From Gemmatimonadales bacterium (GTDB taxonomy: Bacteria > Gemmatimonadota > Gemmatimonadetes > Gemmatimonadales > GWC2-71-9): a stretch of 64,000 nt of DNA. The stretch spans positions 186,001 to 250,000 of the forward strand of contig JAWKQM010000002.1 of the NCBI GenBank assembly GCA_041390145.1, written 5' to 3'. This document shows, one piece after another, positions 1 to 9,654 of the stretch; positions within the stretch are counted from its first letter, which is position 1, and every line of letters starts with the position of its first letter. A program made the position numbers and the translations under genes. The notes below the pieces were generated by a model. The model saw only the letters and a program-made list of their open reading frames with translations, did not search any database and was not told the DNA's origin.

Positions 1-302
1 GGGGGCGGCGGGACCGCCTTGGTAGCGTCGCCCGGCGGCCCGTGCGTCGCACCGGCCGGCCCGGAAGGGTCCTTGATCTGGATCTTGGGGTCGGGCAGGC
101 TGGCGGTGGAAAAGGCCTGCCGAATCTGGCGCACGAGGGTGGCGGGATCCTCCCGGCGGAGAAGGAAGGTGAACGTCGCGCGGCCGTCGTCGCCGATGAC
201 GAGCTCCTCCACCATTCCACTGGCCAACAGGTCCTTGCCGGTGCGGGGGTTGGTGATCCCGGTCAGTGCGGCCTTCGCGTCCGAAAGCGGAGTCGACGCC
301 AC
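1..302 (-). CDS. Mrp/NBP35-type Fe-S carrier ATPase, N-terminal part (truncated by window edge)
   Basis: Seen: a frame opens at a GTG whose first base is the last base of the upstream nfu stop codon, and it runs off the window. It reads as a DUF59/MIP18-like domain (about 75 residues, with 'TNPRTGKDLLASGMV' and a ferredoxin-like alternation), followed by a Gly/Pro/Ala-rich linker. Known: this domain precedes the P-loop ATPase of Mrp/ApbC proteins, which deliver 4Fe-4S clusters to apoproteins in the cytosol. The neighbour is an Nfu-type scaffold, so an iron-sulfur cluster assembly role fits. The ATPase domain itself is outside the window, so the full identity is inferred. Confidence 0.75.
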   Translation of the reverse strand, partial: MASTPLSDAKAALTGITNPRTGKDLLASGMVEELVIGDDGRATFTFLLRREDPATLVRQIRQAFSTASLPDPKIQIKDPSGPAGATHGPPGDATKAVPPP

Positions 303-544
303 TAGATGGCCTCCACGGTCTTGACCTCGGGCACCGACTGGCGGAGCCGCACTTCGAGGCCCTGCTTCAGGGTGATCGTGGAGGCGGCGCAGCCATGGCA
401 GGTGCCGCCGAGCCGCACGTAGAGTTTCCCGTCAGCGGCGTCAAAGTCCACCACCTCCACCTGCCCCTTGTGGGAGGCGATGTATGGTCGGAGCGTATCG
501 ATCGTCGCCTCGATGCGGGCGAGCATGTCTGTCGTTGTATCCAT
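302..544 (-). CDS. NifU C-terminal-domain (Nfu) Fe-S scaffold protein
   Basis: An 80-residue protein made of a single Nfu domain. It keeps the cluster-binding CxxC in 'GGTCHGCAAS' (about residues 47-56), the hallmark of NfuA/NifU C-terminal scaffolds, which hold a bridging 4Fe-4S cluster and pass it to target enzymes. There is no N-terminal A-type domain as in E. coli NfuA. It lies 6 nt after the DHH phosphoesterase gene and overlaps the Mrp-like gene by one base, so the three genes are probably co-transcribed. The identification is firm; the clients are unknown. Confidence 0.9.
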   Translation of the reverse strand: MDTTTDMLARIEATIDTLRPYIASHKGQVEVVDFDAADGKLYVRLGGTCHGCAASTITLKQGLEVRLRQSVPEVKTVEAI

Positions 545-550
545 GGTCCC

Positions 551-1573
551 TCAGTGCGTTCCGTTGCCGCCAAGATACTTGCGCGCAGCTTCGAGTACCG
601 TACCCTGCACCGCCCCCATCGATCCCTCGATCGAGAGCCCCGCCGCCTTGGTGTGGCCACCGCCGCCGAAGGGCTTGGCGAAAGCGGCCACATCCACGTC
701 CCCGACGGAGCGCAGGGAGACCTTGATGCGGCCGGCGGCGATTTCGCGGAAGAGCAGCGCCATCCGCACCCCCGCAATGCTCCGCGGAAATTCCACCACG
801 CCGTCGAGATCGTCGGCGCTCACCCCGAGCCGCTCGAGCGCGCCCGGCGGCACGGTCACCCACGCCAGTCCATGCTCCTGCTCCACCACGAGCGTCTGGA
901 GCGCTTCGGCATAGAGCCGCGGCCGCCCCTCGGGCGCATTGGCGTACACGTCGAGATACATCCGTTCCGGATCCAGGCCGGTCTCCAGCAGTTCGGCGGC
1001 AACACGCAGCGTGCGCGGGTGGGTATTGCTGAAGCGAAAGCTCCCGGTATCGGTCATGATGGCGGTGTAGAGCCCCCGGGCGGCCTCCCGTGTCAGCGGC
1101 CACTCGTTGGCCCGGCCGATTTCGAACACCAGTTCCCCGGTGGCTGCGGCCGTCGGGTCCACGTAGCGGGGGCCTGGCGGCAACTCCCCCGGGCTCACAT
1201 GGTGATCGATGCACACCACCGGCACGCCGCGGTCGCGAACCGTGTCGCCCAGCATGCCGAGGCGGCCCAGGTCGGAAATGTCGAGCACGACAATCACATC
1301 CGCCCGGCGGAGCTCCTTGATCGCTTCGCGGCTCTTGTCGGCGCCGGGCAGGTGTTCAAAGAGAAAATCAAAACGGGGGGGCGTCGAACTGGGATTGGTC
1401 ACGACCGCGGTAATCCCCTGCGCCTTGAGGAGGTGCAGGAGCCCGACCTCACTGCCGAGGCCGTCCCCGTCGGGGTTCACGTGGGTGGTGAGGCAGACCC
1501 GCTGGCCCGGCATCAGCACGTCGGCGATGGCCTTGGCGGCGTCGGTCTTCTGGGGGGAGAGCGGCAGCTTCAT
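551..1573 (-). CDS. DHH-family phosphoesterase (NrnA-like oligoribonuclease / pAp phosphatase)
   Basis: A 340-residue protein with the full DHH/DHHA1 layout: 'NPDGDGLGS' (motif I), 'DISD' (motif II), 'DHH' (motif III) and the C-terminal DHHA1 glycine motif 'GGGGHTKAAG'. Known members (NrnA) are Mn-dependent cytosolic enzymes that degrade short RNA oligomers and dephosphorylate 3'-phosphoadenosine 5'-phosphate. I chose the ATG at 1573; the frame stays open upstream to a TTG at 1597, which is less likely. It is the first gene of a tight set with the Nfu and Mrp-like genes. Substrate preference cannot be read from the sequence, and short linear c-di-nucleotide products are possible. Confidence 0.88.
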   Translation of the reverse strand: MKLPLSPQKTDAAKAIADVLMPGQRVCLTTHVNPDGDGLGSEVGLLHLLKAQGITAVVTNPSSTPPRFDFLFEHLPGADKSREAIKELRRADVIVVLDISDLGRLGMLGDTVRDRGVPVVCIDHHVSPGELPPGPRYVDPTAAATGELVFEIGRANEWPLTREAARGLYTAIMTDTGSFRFSNTHPRTLRVAAELLETGLDPERMYLDVYANAPEGRPRLYAEALQTLVVEQEHGLAWVTVPPGALERLGVSADDLDGVVEFPRSIAGVRMALLFREIAAGRIKVSLRSVGDVDVAAFAKPFGGGGHTKAAGLSIEGSMGAVQGTVLEAARKYLGGNGTH

Positions 1574-1605
1574 GACGGCAGAAAGATAACCCCCCAAACG
1601 GAAGA

Positions 1606-1629
1606 GGGGAGCAGCACCTGCTGCTCCCC
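1606..1629 (-). terminator. Strong GC hairpin after the APC permease gene
   Basis: An 11-bp perfect inverted repeat (GGGGAGCAGCA / TGCTGCTCCCC) with almost no loop lies 29 nt past the permease stop and 33 nt before the DHH start. There is no good T-run, so it may be a weak or Rho-assisted terminator, or a processing hairpin. Confidence 0.5.
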
Positions 1630-1657
1630 CGCACTCCTCAGACCTCCACGCCTGGCG

Positions 1658-3133
1658 TCAGGCGTTCAGCTTCGAGTGCCTGCGGCCATAGCCGAAGTAA
1701 ATCGCGATACCGATGGCCATCCAGATGACGAGCCGCGCCCAGGTATCGACGGGGAGGCCCCACATGAGGTAGACGCACATGCCGACGCCGAGGAGCGGCA
1801 CCAGGGGCACCAGCGGCGTGCGGAATGGCCGCGGGATGTCCGGATCAGTGTAGCGGAGGACCAGGACGCCGCCGCAGACGATGGCAAAGGCCAACAGGGT
1901 CCCGATCGACACCAGCTCGCCGAGGAGGCCGATCGGCAGCAGGCCGGCACAGAGCATGGCCACGGCGCCGGTCATGATGGTCGCGAGCCAGGGCGTCTTG
2001 AATTTCGGGTGGACGGCGCTGAACACGGGCGGCAGCAGCCCGTCCTTGGCCATCGTATAGAAGATCCGCGGCTGACCCATCAGCATGACGAGGATGACCG
2101 AGGAGAGCCCGGCAATGGCGCCGATCTTGATGAAGGGCCGCAGCCACGCCAGGCCCGGGCCGGCCGCGTTGATGCCGACCGCAATCGGGTCGGGCACGTT
2201 GAGTTCCTTGTAGCTCACGATGCCGGTCAGCACCATCGACACGGCGATGTACAGCACGGTACAGATGATCAGCGAGCCGAGGATGCCGATCGGCATGTCG
2301 CGTTTCGGGTTCTTGGTCTCCTGGGCCGCCGTGGAGACCGCGTCAAACCCGATGTAGGCGAAGAAGATGACCCCGGCGGCACGCACGATGCCGCTCCAGC
2401 CAAAGTGCCCGGGCTCGGTCATGGTCGGGATGAACGGCTCCCAGTTTTCGCGGTTGATGTAGGCCGCGCCGAAGCCGATGAACGCCAGCACCACCGCGAG
2501 CTTGACCACGACGATGATGTTGTTGAACCGCGACGACTCCTTGATGCCGATGATCAGGAGGACCGAAATCAGGCCCACGATGACCATGGCCGGGATGTTC
2601 AGCACCGCGTCGGGATTGCGGACCCACCCTTCCGTGAACAGGCGCCAGACGTTGAGCCCCGCATCGGGGACCGCATGGTGATCGTACGGCGCCGAAGTAT
2701 AGGCCGCGGGAATGTTGATCCCCATGTCACGGAGCAGCGAGGTGAAGTACCCCGACCAGCCCACGGCCACCGTCGAGGCGGCGAAGAGGTATTCGAGGAT
2801 CAGGTCCCACCCGATGATCCAGGCGACGAACTCGCCCATCGTGGCGTACCCATAGGTGTATGCCGACCCCGCAATGGGGATCATCGCGGCGAACTCGGCG
2901 TAGCAGAGCCCGGCGAACGCACAGGCCAACCCGGCCAGGAGGAACGAATAGACGATGGCCGGGCCGGCATAGGCCGCGGCGGCCTGCCCCGTCAGGACGA
3001 AGATGCCGGCGCCGATGATGGCACCGATGCCCAGCATGACGAGGCCCCCGGCACCCAGGGTGCGCTTGAGGCTGTGATCAGTCGCCAGCTCGGCCTGGAG
3101 GGCGGCGACATCCTTACGGCGGAATAGGCTCAT
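1658..3133 (-). CDS. APC-superfamily amino acid permease (CAT/YfnA type)
   Basis: A 491-residue integral membrane protein with about 12-14 hydrophobic segments. It has the APC signature in TM1, 'GAIIGAGIFVLTG', and 'AMIPIAGSAYTYGYATMGE' in TM3, typical of the cationic amino acid transporter branch (eukaryotic CAT, Bacillus YfnA). Members import amino acids by proton coupling or exchange across the inner membrane. The ATG at 3133 is chosen because AGGTGGAG stands 7 nt before it; the frame is open 51 nt further upstream. The substrate is not predictable. It lies between a strong hairpin on its 3' side and the MetP/MetS-like pair upstream. Confidence 0.85.
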   Translation of the reverse strand: MSLFRRKDVAALQAELATDHSLKRTLGAGGLVMLGIGAIIGAGIFVLTGQAAAAYAGPAIVYSFLLAGLACAFAGLCYAEFAAMIPIAGSAYTYGYATMGEFVAWIIGWDLILEYLFAASTVAVGWSGYFTSLLRDMGINIPAAYTSAPYDHHAVPDAGLNVWRLFTEGWVRNPDAVLNIPAMVIVGLISVLLIIGIKESSRFNNIIVVVKLAVVLAFIGFGAAYINRENWEPFIPTMTEPGHFGWSGIVRAAGVIFFAYIGFDAVSTAAQETKNPKRDMPIGILGSLIICTVLYIAVSMVLTGIVSYKELNVPDPIAVGINAAGPGLAWLRPFIKIGAIAGLSSVILVMLMGQPRIFYTMAKDGLLPPVFSAVHPKFKTPWLATIMTGAVAMLCAGLLPIGLLGELVSIGTLLAFAIVCGGVLVLRYTDPDIPRPFRTPLVPLVPLLGVGMCVYLMWGLPVDTWARLVIWMAIGIAIYFGYGRRHSKLNA

Positions 3134-3210
3134 CGGGCGCTCCACCTCGGAGGGGACAGTGTTGGGCGAGAACGGCGACGACAATGGGAATGTGTCGTAC
3201 TGCGGCCGCG

Positions 3211-3238
3211 CCGACCCGTCGGGTTTCCGCCGGGTCGG
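3211..3238 (-). terminator. Hairpin after the symporter small-subunit gene
   Basis: CCGACCCG and CGGGTCGG form an 8-bp perfect stem with a 12-nt loop, just beyond the small-subunit stop. GGCC/GGCC flanks could extend it. There is no T-run, so terminator function is inferred from position. Confidence 0.4.
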
Positions 3239-3255
3239 TGGCCGGATGGGCTAGT

Positions 3256-3387
3256 TCAGGGGATGGATCCCGGTGGAGGCAGCTTCTCCTCCTGCGGGGT
3301 GGACAACAGCTTGCGGTACGACCAGATGACCAGGCCCAGCACGAAGGTCCAGGCGCCGGCCATGAAGATCAGTGCGGTGGTGTTCAT
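3256..3387 (-). CDS. MetS-like small subunit of an NSS-family transporter
   Basis: A 43-residue protein: one transmembrane helix (residues 4-22, 'ALIFMAGAWTFVLGLVIW') followed by a charged, Pro-rich cytoplasmic tail. Its ATG overlaps the symporter stop as TGATG and is preceded by GGAGGTGG, an excellent ribosome-binding site. Known: the NSS methionine/alanine importer MetP of Corynebacterium glutamicum needs a tiny one-helix partner, MetS, encoded next to it. Gene order, size and topology match. The sequence is too short for family assignment by motif, so the call rests on context. Confidence 0.75.
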   Translation of the reverse strand: MNTTALIFMAGAWTFVLGLVIWSYRKLLSTPQEEKLPPPGSIP

Positions 3388-4973
3388 CAGTCCACCTCCT
3401 TGCCGTCGAGGACGCGGCGGCGCCAGGCCGCCTTGATGAGCCAGAGTTGGATGAGCAGGATCGCCAGCATCAGGCCGCGGGACGCCCAGCGCACCTTGTG
3501 ATCGGCCTCGGGAATGTTCTCCATCAGCAGCGTCGGCACCGCTTCCTGGACGGTCCACCAGACCATCATCACGAGGAGGAAGACCGGGGTGATGAAGGTC
3601 ATCACGAACTTGAAGAAGCGCGGAATCCGGATGCTGGCGCCCTCGTGAATCTCCCGCCACATGTTGTCCGGCCCGAAGACCCACACAAAGAGGATCGTCT
3701 CGACCAGCGCCAGGATCACGAGGCCGAAGGTGCCCGCCCAGTAGTCCCACTCTTCCAGGAAGCCCTGCGTGTAGTACACCAGGTGCAGGATGCCGATCAG
3801 CAGGGCGATGGCGCCGAGCCCGATGGCGGTCCGCTTGCGCGTCCAGCCGAAGTTCTCCTCGACGAACGAGAGCGCCGGCGTGGCCATGGCCACGGAGGAG
3901 GTGATGCCGGCGAAGAACAGGAGGCCGAACCACATGACGCCGGCCACCGTGGTCATCACGGCCCCGCCCGGGAGCTGGTTGAACACCAGCGGCATGGCGA
4001 TGAAGCCGAGGTCAAAGCTGCCACCCTTGGCGATCGCGGTGGCTCCCGCCACGCCGAAGAAGGCGACGATCGCCGGAATGGCGAGCGAGCCGCCCAGCAC
4101 CACTTCCGCCGTCTCGTTGGTGGCGGCGGTGGCGATGCCCGAGAGCGCGATGTCGTCCTTCTTGGTCAGGTAGCTGGCGTACGCCTGCAGGGAGCCCATG
4201 CCGACCGAGAGCGTGAAGAAGATCTGCCCGGTCGCCGCCAGCCACACCTTCGGGCTGGCCAGCAGGCTCCAGTTTGGTGTGTACATGAAGTTCAGGCCGT
4301 CGAGCGGGCTCGACTGCGTGAGGACTCCGTCGATCATGACGTCGTGGGCCCCGAGCGTGAGCACGCGGACGACGAGGATGGCGGCGAAGACGAAGAGGAT
4401 CGGCATGCCGATCTTGGCCAGCCGCTCGATGCCCGCCGAGATCCCCTTGCTCACCACGTAGAAATTGACGGCAATGGTGGCGAAGAAGAAGGCGAAGGGC
4501 GTCCAAAACCCGTGGACGGTCCCGTTGTCCAGGTCCACATACGACTTGAAAAAGGCCTGCATCCCGGCCTGGTCGAGGCCCTGTGTGGCGCCTCGCAGCG
4601 ACGCCCAGGTCCAGGCGAGGGTCCACGACTCGATGTAGCAGTAGTAGATCAGCACCACCATCGGCATGAAGAGGCCCAGCACGCCCAGGTACTTGGCGAT
4701 GGGGTTCTTCCAGAGGGTCTGGAACATCCCCGGCACCGAGCCGTGGCCGCGCTGCCCGCCGTGACGACCGACGCCCCACTCAATCCACATCAACGGGATC
4801 CCGACCAGCAGGAAGGCAATGAAATAGGGGATCATGAAGGTGCCGCCGCCGTTCTCGACGGCCTGCTTCGGGAACCGCAGGAAGTTGCCAAGACCGACGG
4901 CGTTGCCCGCCATGGCCAGGATCAGGCCGATGCGGGAACCCCAGGCTTCGCGGGCTGGTGCGGAGTCGCTCAC
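3387..4973 (-). CDS. Sodium-dependent NSS-family transporter (MetP-like)
   Basis: A 528-residue symporter of the SNF/LeuT fold. TM1 contains the sodium and substrate-binding stretch 'NAVGLGNFLRFP', then 'NGGGTFMIPYF' in TM2, as in tyrosine/methionine/alanine-type NSS carriers, and about 11-12 hydrophobic helices follow. It moves an amino acid with Na+ across the inner membrane. A MetS-like one-helix gene follows with a TGATG overlap, which favours a methionine/alanine importer. A short GC palindrome (GGGGCGCCCC, near 5020) lies between it and guaB. The exact substrate is inferred. Confidence 0.87.
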   Translation of the reverse strand: MSDSAPAREAWGSRIGLILAMAGNAVGLGNFLRFPKQAVENGGGTFMIPYFIAFLLVGIPLMWIEWGVGRHGGQRGHGSVPGMFQTLWKNPIAKYLGVLGLFMPMVVLIYYCYIESWTLAWTWASLRGATQGLDQAGMQAFFKSYVDLDNGTVHGFWTPFAFFFATIAVNFYVVSKGISAGIERLAKIGMPILFVFAAILVVRVLTLGAHDVMIDGVLTQSSPLDGLNFMYTPNWSLLASPKVWLAATGQIFFTLSVGMGSLQAYASYLTKKDDIALSGIATAATNETAEVVLGGSLAIPAIVAFFGVAGATAIAKGGSFDLGFIAMPLVFNQLPGGAVMTTVAGVMWFGLLFFAGITSSVAMATPALSFVEENFGWTRKRTAIGLGAIALLIGILHLVYYTQGFLEEWDYWAGTFGLVILALVETILFVWVFGPDNMWREIHEGASIRIPRFFKFVMTFITPVFLLVMMVWWTVQEAVPTLLMENIPEADHKVRWASRGLMLAILLIQLWLIKAAWRRRVLDGKEVD

Positions 4974-5044
4974 GAGTGCTCCGAAAAGAGGGAAGGAACG
5001 GCCAGGGCGCGGGGCGCCCCGGCATGCAGGTAACGTGCTGGTGA

Positions 5045-6502
<1,458 letters not shown>

Positions 6503-6643
6503 CAGGTCGGGAACTCCATATGCGTCGCGGCCCACCGTTGGCGCGACGCGCCCGGGGGGCCGGATTGAATCGTGGGGGGTACCATCTCGAAGGATACGGG
6601 GCGGCCCCCGCGAAATCAAGGCGAGTCCACAGACGGGTTCCCG

Positions 6644-8116
6644 TCAGGCCCGCGACCGCCGCCACACGAAATAGACCGGAATCCCGAGGGCCACGATGAG
6701 GAGCCCGGGCCAGGTGAAGAGCGGCTTTTCGACAAGCAGCACCACGAGCAGCACGGCGATGCCGACGATATACAGCGCCGGCACCACCGGGTACCCCACC
6801 GCCTTGACCGGCCGGGGCAGGTCGGGCTGCAACCGCCGGAGGCGGAAGAGCGCCACCGTCGTCAACAGGTAGAAGACGAGGGCCGCAAAGATGACGTAGT
6901 CGAGCAGCTGGTTGTAGGTGCCGCTCAGGCAAAGCAGCGAGGCCCACAGGGCCTGGATCCAGAGCCCCCAGCCGGGTGTGTGGTAGCCCGAGTGGAGGTG
7001 CCCTGCCCGCTCGAAGAAGAGCCGGTCCCGCGCCATGGCGTAATAGACGCGCGGCCCCGCGAGGATGAGCCCGGCGTTGCAACCCAAAGTGGAGATGATG
7101 ATGGCAATGGCCATCACCGCACCGCCGGCGGAGCCGAGCATCACCTCGACCGCGGCCGTACCCACGCGATCGGCGGAGGCGTACTGGATGCCGCGCGCGA
7201 CGGCGGTCGCCCCGTTCGGATCGCCGATGAGGGGCAGCACGCTGAGGTAGGCGAGGTTGGCGAGGAGGTAGAAGAGGGTCACGAGTGCGGTGCCCGCCGC
7301 GAGCGCCAGCGGGAGATTGCGCGTCGGATTCCGCACCTCGGCCGCCGCGAACGTCACGTTGTTCCAGGCGTCACTGCTGAACAGCGAGCCGACCATCGCC
7401 GCGCCGACCAGCGGCACCAGCGCGAGGGTCCACGGGGCGGAGCCCCAGAAATCGCCGAAGTTGAGCGCGACCGTCTCCGGCTGGCGGTACACCAGCAGGC
7501 CGAGCAGGATGAGCCCCGCCAGCGCGCCGACCTTCGCGAAGGTCAGTGTCGTCTGGAATCGGGCGCCGAGCGACACGCCGCGATAGTTGATCCACGTCAG
7601 GCCGAGAATGCTGGCGATCGCGACGAGCCGTTGCGGGGAGACGCCGATGGCGATCGCGTCCGCCGCGCCGGGGAGGCGGATACTCCCGAGGGACAGGGTC
7701 ACGACATCGCTGATGCCGGGCAGGAGGACCGCGAGGAACTTCGCGAACGCCACGGCGACGGCCGCGATGGTCCCTGCCTGGATGACGGTGAAGAGCGTCC
7801 ACCCGTACAGGAAACCGGCGAGGGGATTGAGTCCTTCGCGAAGAAAGACATACTGCCCGCCCGCCTTGGGCATCATGGCGGCCAGTTCCACATAGCTCAG
7901 GGCGCCGGCCATCGTCATGACACCCGTCACGACCCAGACCAGCATCAACCCCGCAGGCCCCCACGCACCCATCAACCGGCCGATGTCGGCCGAGACGATG
8001 AAGATGCCGGACCCGATCATTGTGCCGACAACGAGGGAGAGTGCCTGGATGGGGCCGATGCCCCGAACGAATTCCTCGCTGGCGGGCGCGGCCGCGTCAG
8101 TCGCCATGGGTGTCAT
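6644..8116 (-). CDS. APC-superfamily amino acid permease (LAT/APA-like)
   Basis: A 490-residue protein with about 12 transmembrane segments and the APC signature 'GTMIGSGIFIVSADIGR' in TM1, then 'AMMPKAGGQYVFLRE', typical of the amino acid/polyamine antiporter (LAT/SteT) branch. It exchanges or imports amino acids at the inner membrane. Two ATGs (8116 and 8107) are possible, and neither has a clear ribosome-binding site. The 141 nt between this gene and guaB hold no other gene. It is the second APC carrier within 7 kb, but the two belong to different branches and are not a recent duplication. Confidence 0.83.
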   Translation of the reverse strand: MTPMATDAAAPASEEFVRGIGPIQALSLVVGTMIGSGIFIVSADIGRLMGAWGPAGLMLVWVVTGVMTMAGALSYVELAAMMPKAGGQYVFLREGLNPLAGFLYGWTLFTVIQAGTIAAVAVAFAKFLAVLLPGISDVVTLSLGSIRLPGAADAIAIGVSPQRLVAIASILGLTWINYRGVSLGARFQTTLTFAKVGALAGLILLGLLVYRQPETVALNFGDFWGSAPWTLALVPLVGAAMVGSLFSSDAWNNVTFAAAEVRNPTRNLPLALAAGTALVTLFYLLANLAYLSVLPLIGDPNGATAVARGIQYASADRVGTAAVEVMLGSAGGAVMAIAIIISTLGCNAGLILAGPRVYYAMARDRLFFERAGHLHSGYHTPGWGLWIQALWASLLCLSGTYNQLLDYVIFAALVFYLLTTVALFRLRRLQPDLPRPVKAVGYPVVPALYIVGIAVLLVVLLVEKPLFTWPGLLIVALGIPVYFVWRRSRA

Positions 8117-8146
8117 CCAGTGGAAGGAGGTGGGGCGGGGTCGAGA

Positions 8147-8581
8147 TCAGTTGTCGGACTTGGGAGTCGCGGGCGGCGCCTTGGCCGCGGGGGGCTTGGC
8201 GGCCGGTGCCTTGGCCGCAGGGGGCTTGGCGGCCGGCGCCTTTGCGGCAGCCGGCTTGGCCGGTCCCTCGAGGGGCGGCTGGCCTTCCGAGGCCCGCATC
8301 GCCTCATCGACCACGGTCTTGCCGGCGGCGGCAAACCCCTTCATCACCTTGGCCGCGCTGTCCATGACACCCATGGTCCCGCTGATCGCCTGGATCGGGA
8401 GCTTGCCCGCGCGCATGGTGTCTTCGACCGTCTCGGTGATCTTCGCAAAAATGCCGGTCGGGGCGGCCCGTTCCGCGAACTTGCTCTCAAGAAACTCGAC
8501 GTAGTCGAGGATCTGGTACCCCCGCTCGTCGCTCAGGCTCTCCAGCTTTCGCAGGATCCGCTGCTTCAGCGCATCGTTCAC
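8147..8581 (-). CDS. Small helical protein with Ala/Pro/Lys repeat tail, function unknown
   Basis: A 144-residue protein I cannot assign to a family. Residues 1-35 form a charged helix ('LKQRILRKLESLSDERG'), and residues 40-95 are helical with Ala/Gly-rich segments. The last 40 residues are a low-complexity AAKAP/AAKPP repeat encoded by three tandem 30-bp DNA units. Such tails resemble histone H1-like or periplasm-spanning linker tails. Its ATG overlaps the upstream SH3 gene stop (ATGA), so translation is probably coupled. A nucleic-acid or polyanion-binding role would be speculation. Confidence 0.7.
   Translation of the reverse strand: MNDALKQRILRKLESLSDERGYQILDYVEFLESKFAERAAPTGIFAKITETVEDTMRAGKLPIQAISGTMGVMDSAAKVMKGFAAAGKTVVDEAMRASEGQPPLEGPAKPAAAKAPAAKPPAAKAPAAKPPAAKAPPATPKSDN
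8175..8264. repeat. Three tandem 30-bp coding repeats
   Basis: Units start at 8175, 8205 and 8235. The first two differ at only two positions and the third is diverged. They encode the Ala/Pro/Lys tail of the overlapping small protein, so unit number may vary between strains. Confidence 0.8.
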
Positions 8582-9624
8582 GGCGTCCCTCCCTGGGCAT
8601 CGACGACCTGGACCAGTTCCAGCACGGGCGTAGGCAGGTACCGTGTCTGCGCGGCGCGGAGGCGCCCGCGAATGGTGAACTCCTGGAGCGGCGCGGCGGC
8701 CTGAAAGGTGGGGAGCTGGGCGGCCGTCACAATGACGTACACAAACCCCGGCTCAGGCAATGGTCCCCGGGTCAGGAGATACCGGGCACCGTTCGGGATT
8801 TCGGGCCGCAGTTCGTCGGCGGTCTGGATGCTGATGAACTGGACCCGCCACTCCAGCAGCTGGCCGACGTATCGAGAGGGATTGGCACGGATCTGGGCGA
8901 CCGTCACTCCGGGGATCGCCGCGCTGGCCGGCTCGGAGAGATCCGTCTCCCGGACCCACCCCTGGAGCTGGATCTGGACCCACTCCCCGCTCTTGCCGAT
9001 CACCTGTCCTGATGCCCCCGAATCGAGGGATGCCACGGCTGGCCCGTCGGGTGTGAGCATGAGGGGTGTCGGTCGCAACGCCGCGACCCGGTCTGCCGCA
9101 TCGCCCGTGGGTGGGGCGGAGGGTGCCGCAGTGTCCGGCGACGCCGCGGTGGTGCGCGTCTGCGCCGGGACGGCGGTGCCACTCAGCGCCTTGGTGCTCA
9201 CCCAGCCCGCCCGGGTCACCTGGGTCCATCCCCCCCTGGTGCCGACCTTGTTGAGGAGGGCCCCCTCCTCGAGACGGGCAAGGATCTTTCCATTGGGAGC
9301 GGCCCGGAGGTTCTCACCGTTCGCCGGTGTGATCACGATATCAAAGCCGTCACGTGAGGTAGCGCTGGTGGACTTGGTGAACACCCACCCCTCGAGCGTC
9401 ACGGCAGTCCAGTCACCCTGCGCCTTGCCGGTCTTGACGGATTCCCCCGCCTGGAGGGTGGCCAGCACGGTACCGGCCGGGTCCTTCCGGAAGGAGGTGG
9501 CCTGGGTCACCCGTGACTGGGCGGGAAGCAATGTCGGAACAACGGCGAGGCAGAGCGTCGTGAACGCCGCCCAGACTGGTAGGCGGCGAAGGGCGGGACT
9601 AGATTGCGGCGCGGTGTAAGTCAC
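8578..9624 (-). CDS. Exported protein with tandem bacterial SH3-like domains
   Basis: A 348-residue protein starting at a GTG. Residues about 13-36 form a signal peptide ending near 'LPAQS'. Three SH3b-like repeats follow: about 38-90 ('LATLQAGESVKTG', 'GWVFTKS'), about 95-150 ('LARLEEGALLNKVG', 'GWVSTKA') and about 185-233 ('GWVRETD'), with a Thr/Ala/Pro-rich linker at about 150-180. The last 110 residues are a separate beta-rich part. Known: such SH3 domains often bind cell-wall peptides or act in protein contacts in the periplasm. It is divergent from gpmI, with only 30 nt between the starts. Confidence 0.7.
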   Translation of the reverse strand: MTYTAPQSSPALRRLPVWAAFTTLCLAVVPTLLPAQSRVTQATSFRKDPAGTVLATLQAGESVKTGKAQGDWTAVTLEGWVFTKSTSATSRDGFDIVITPANGENLRAAPNGKILARLEEGALLNKVGTRGGWTQVTRAGWVSTKALSGTAVPAQTRTTAASPDTAAPSAPPTGDAADRVAALRPTPLMLTPDGPAVASLDSGASGQVIGKSGEWVQIQLQGWVRETDLSEPASAAIPGVTVAQIRANPSRYVGQLLEWRVQFISIQTADELRPEIPNGARYLLTRGPLPEPGFVYVIVTAAQLPTFQAAAPLQEFTIRGRLRAAQTRYLPTPVLELVQVVDAQGGTP

Positions 9625-9654
9625 TGTCCAGCATTGTAGAAACAGCGGAGAGGC

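Noticed and set aside
266..3127. Open frame of 953 codons on the plus strand
   Set aside because: It is antisense to the Nfu, DHH and permease genes. Its His/Asp/Arg/Gly-rich composition is typical of a shadow frame in GC-rich DNA, and it has no domain signal.
3372..5033. Plus-strand open frame opposite the sodium symporter gene
   Set aside because: Low-complexity Asp/His/Glu/Arg translation, no start signal, and the minus strand carries a clear transporter.
8175..8264. Tandem 30-bp repeats as a CRISPR array
   Set aside because: The units are contiguous with no spacers and lie in frame in a coding tail.
6572..8704. Plus-strand open frame of 710 codons
   Set aside because: It is antisense to the second APC permease gene and has shadow-type composition.
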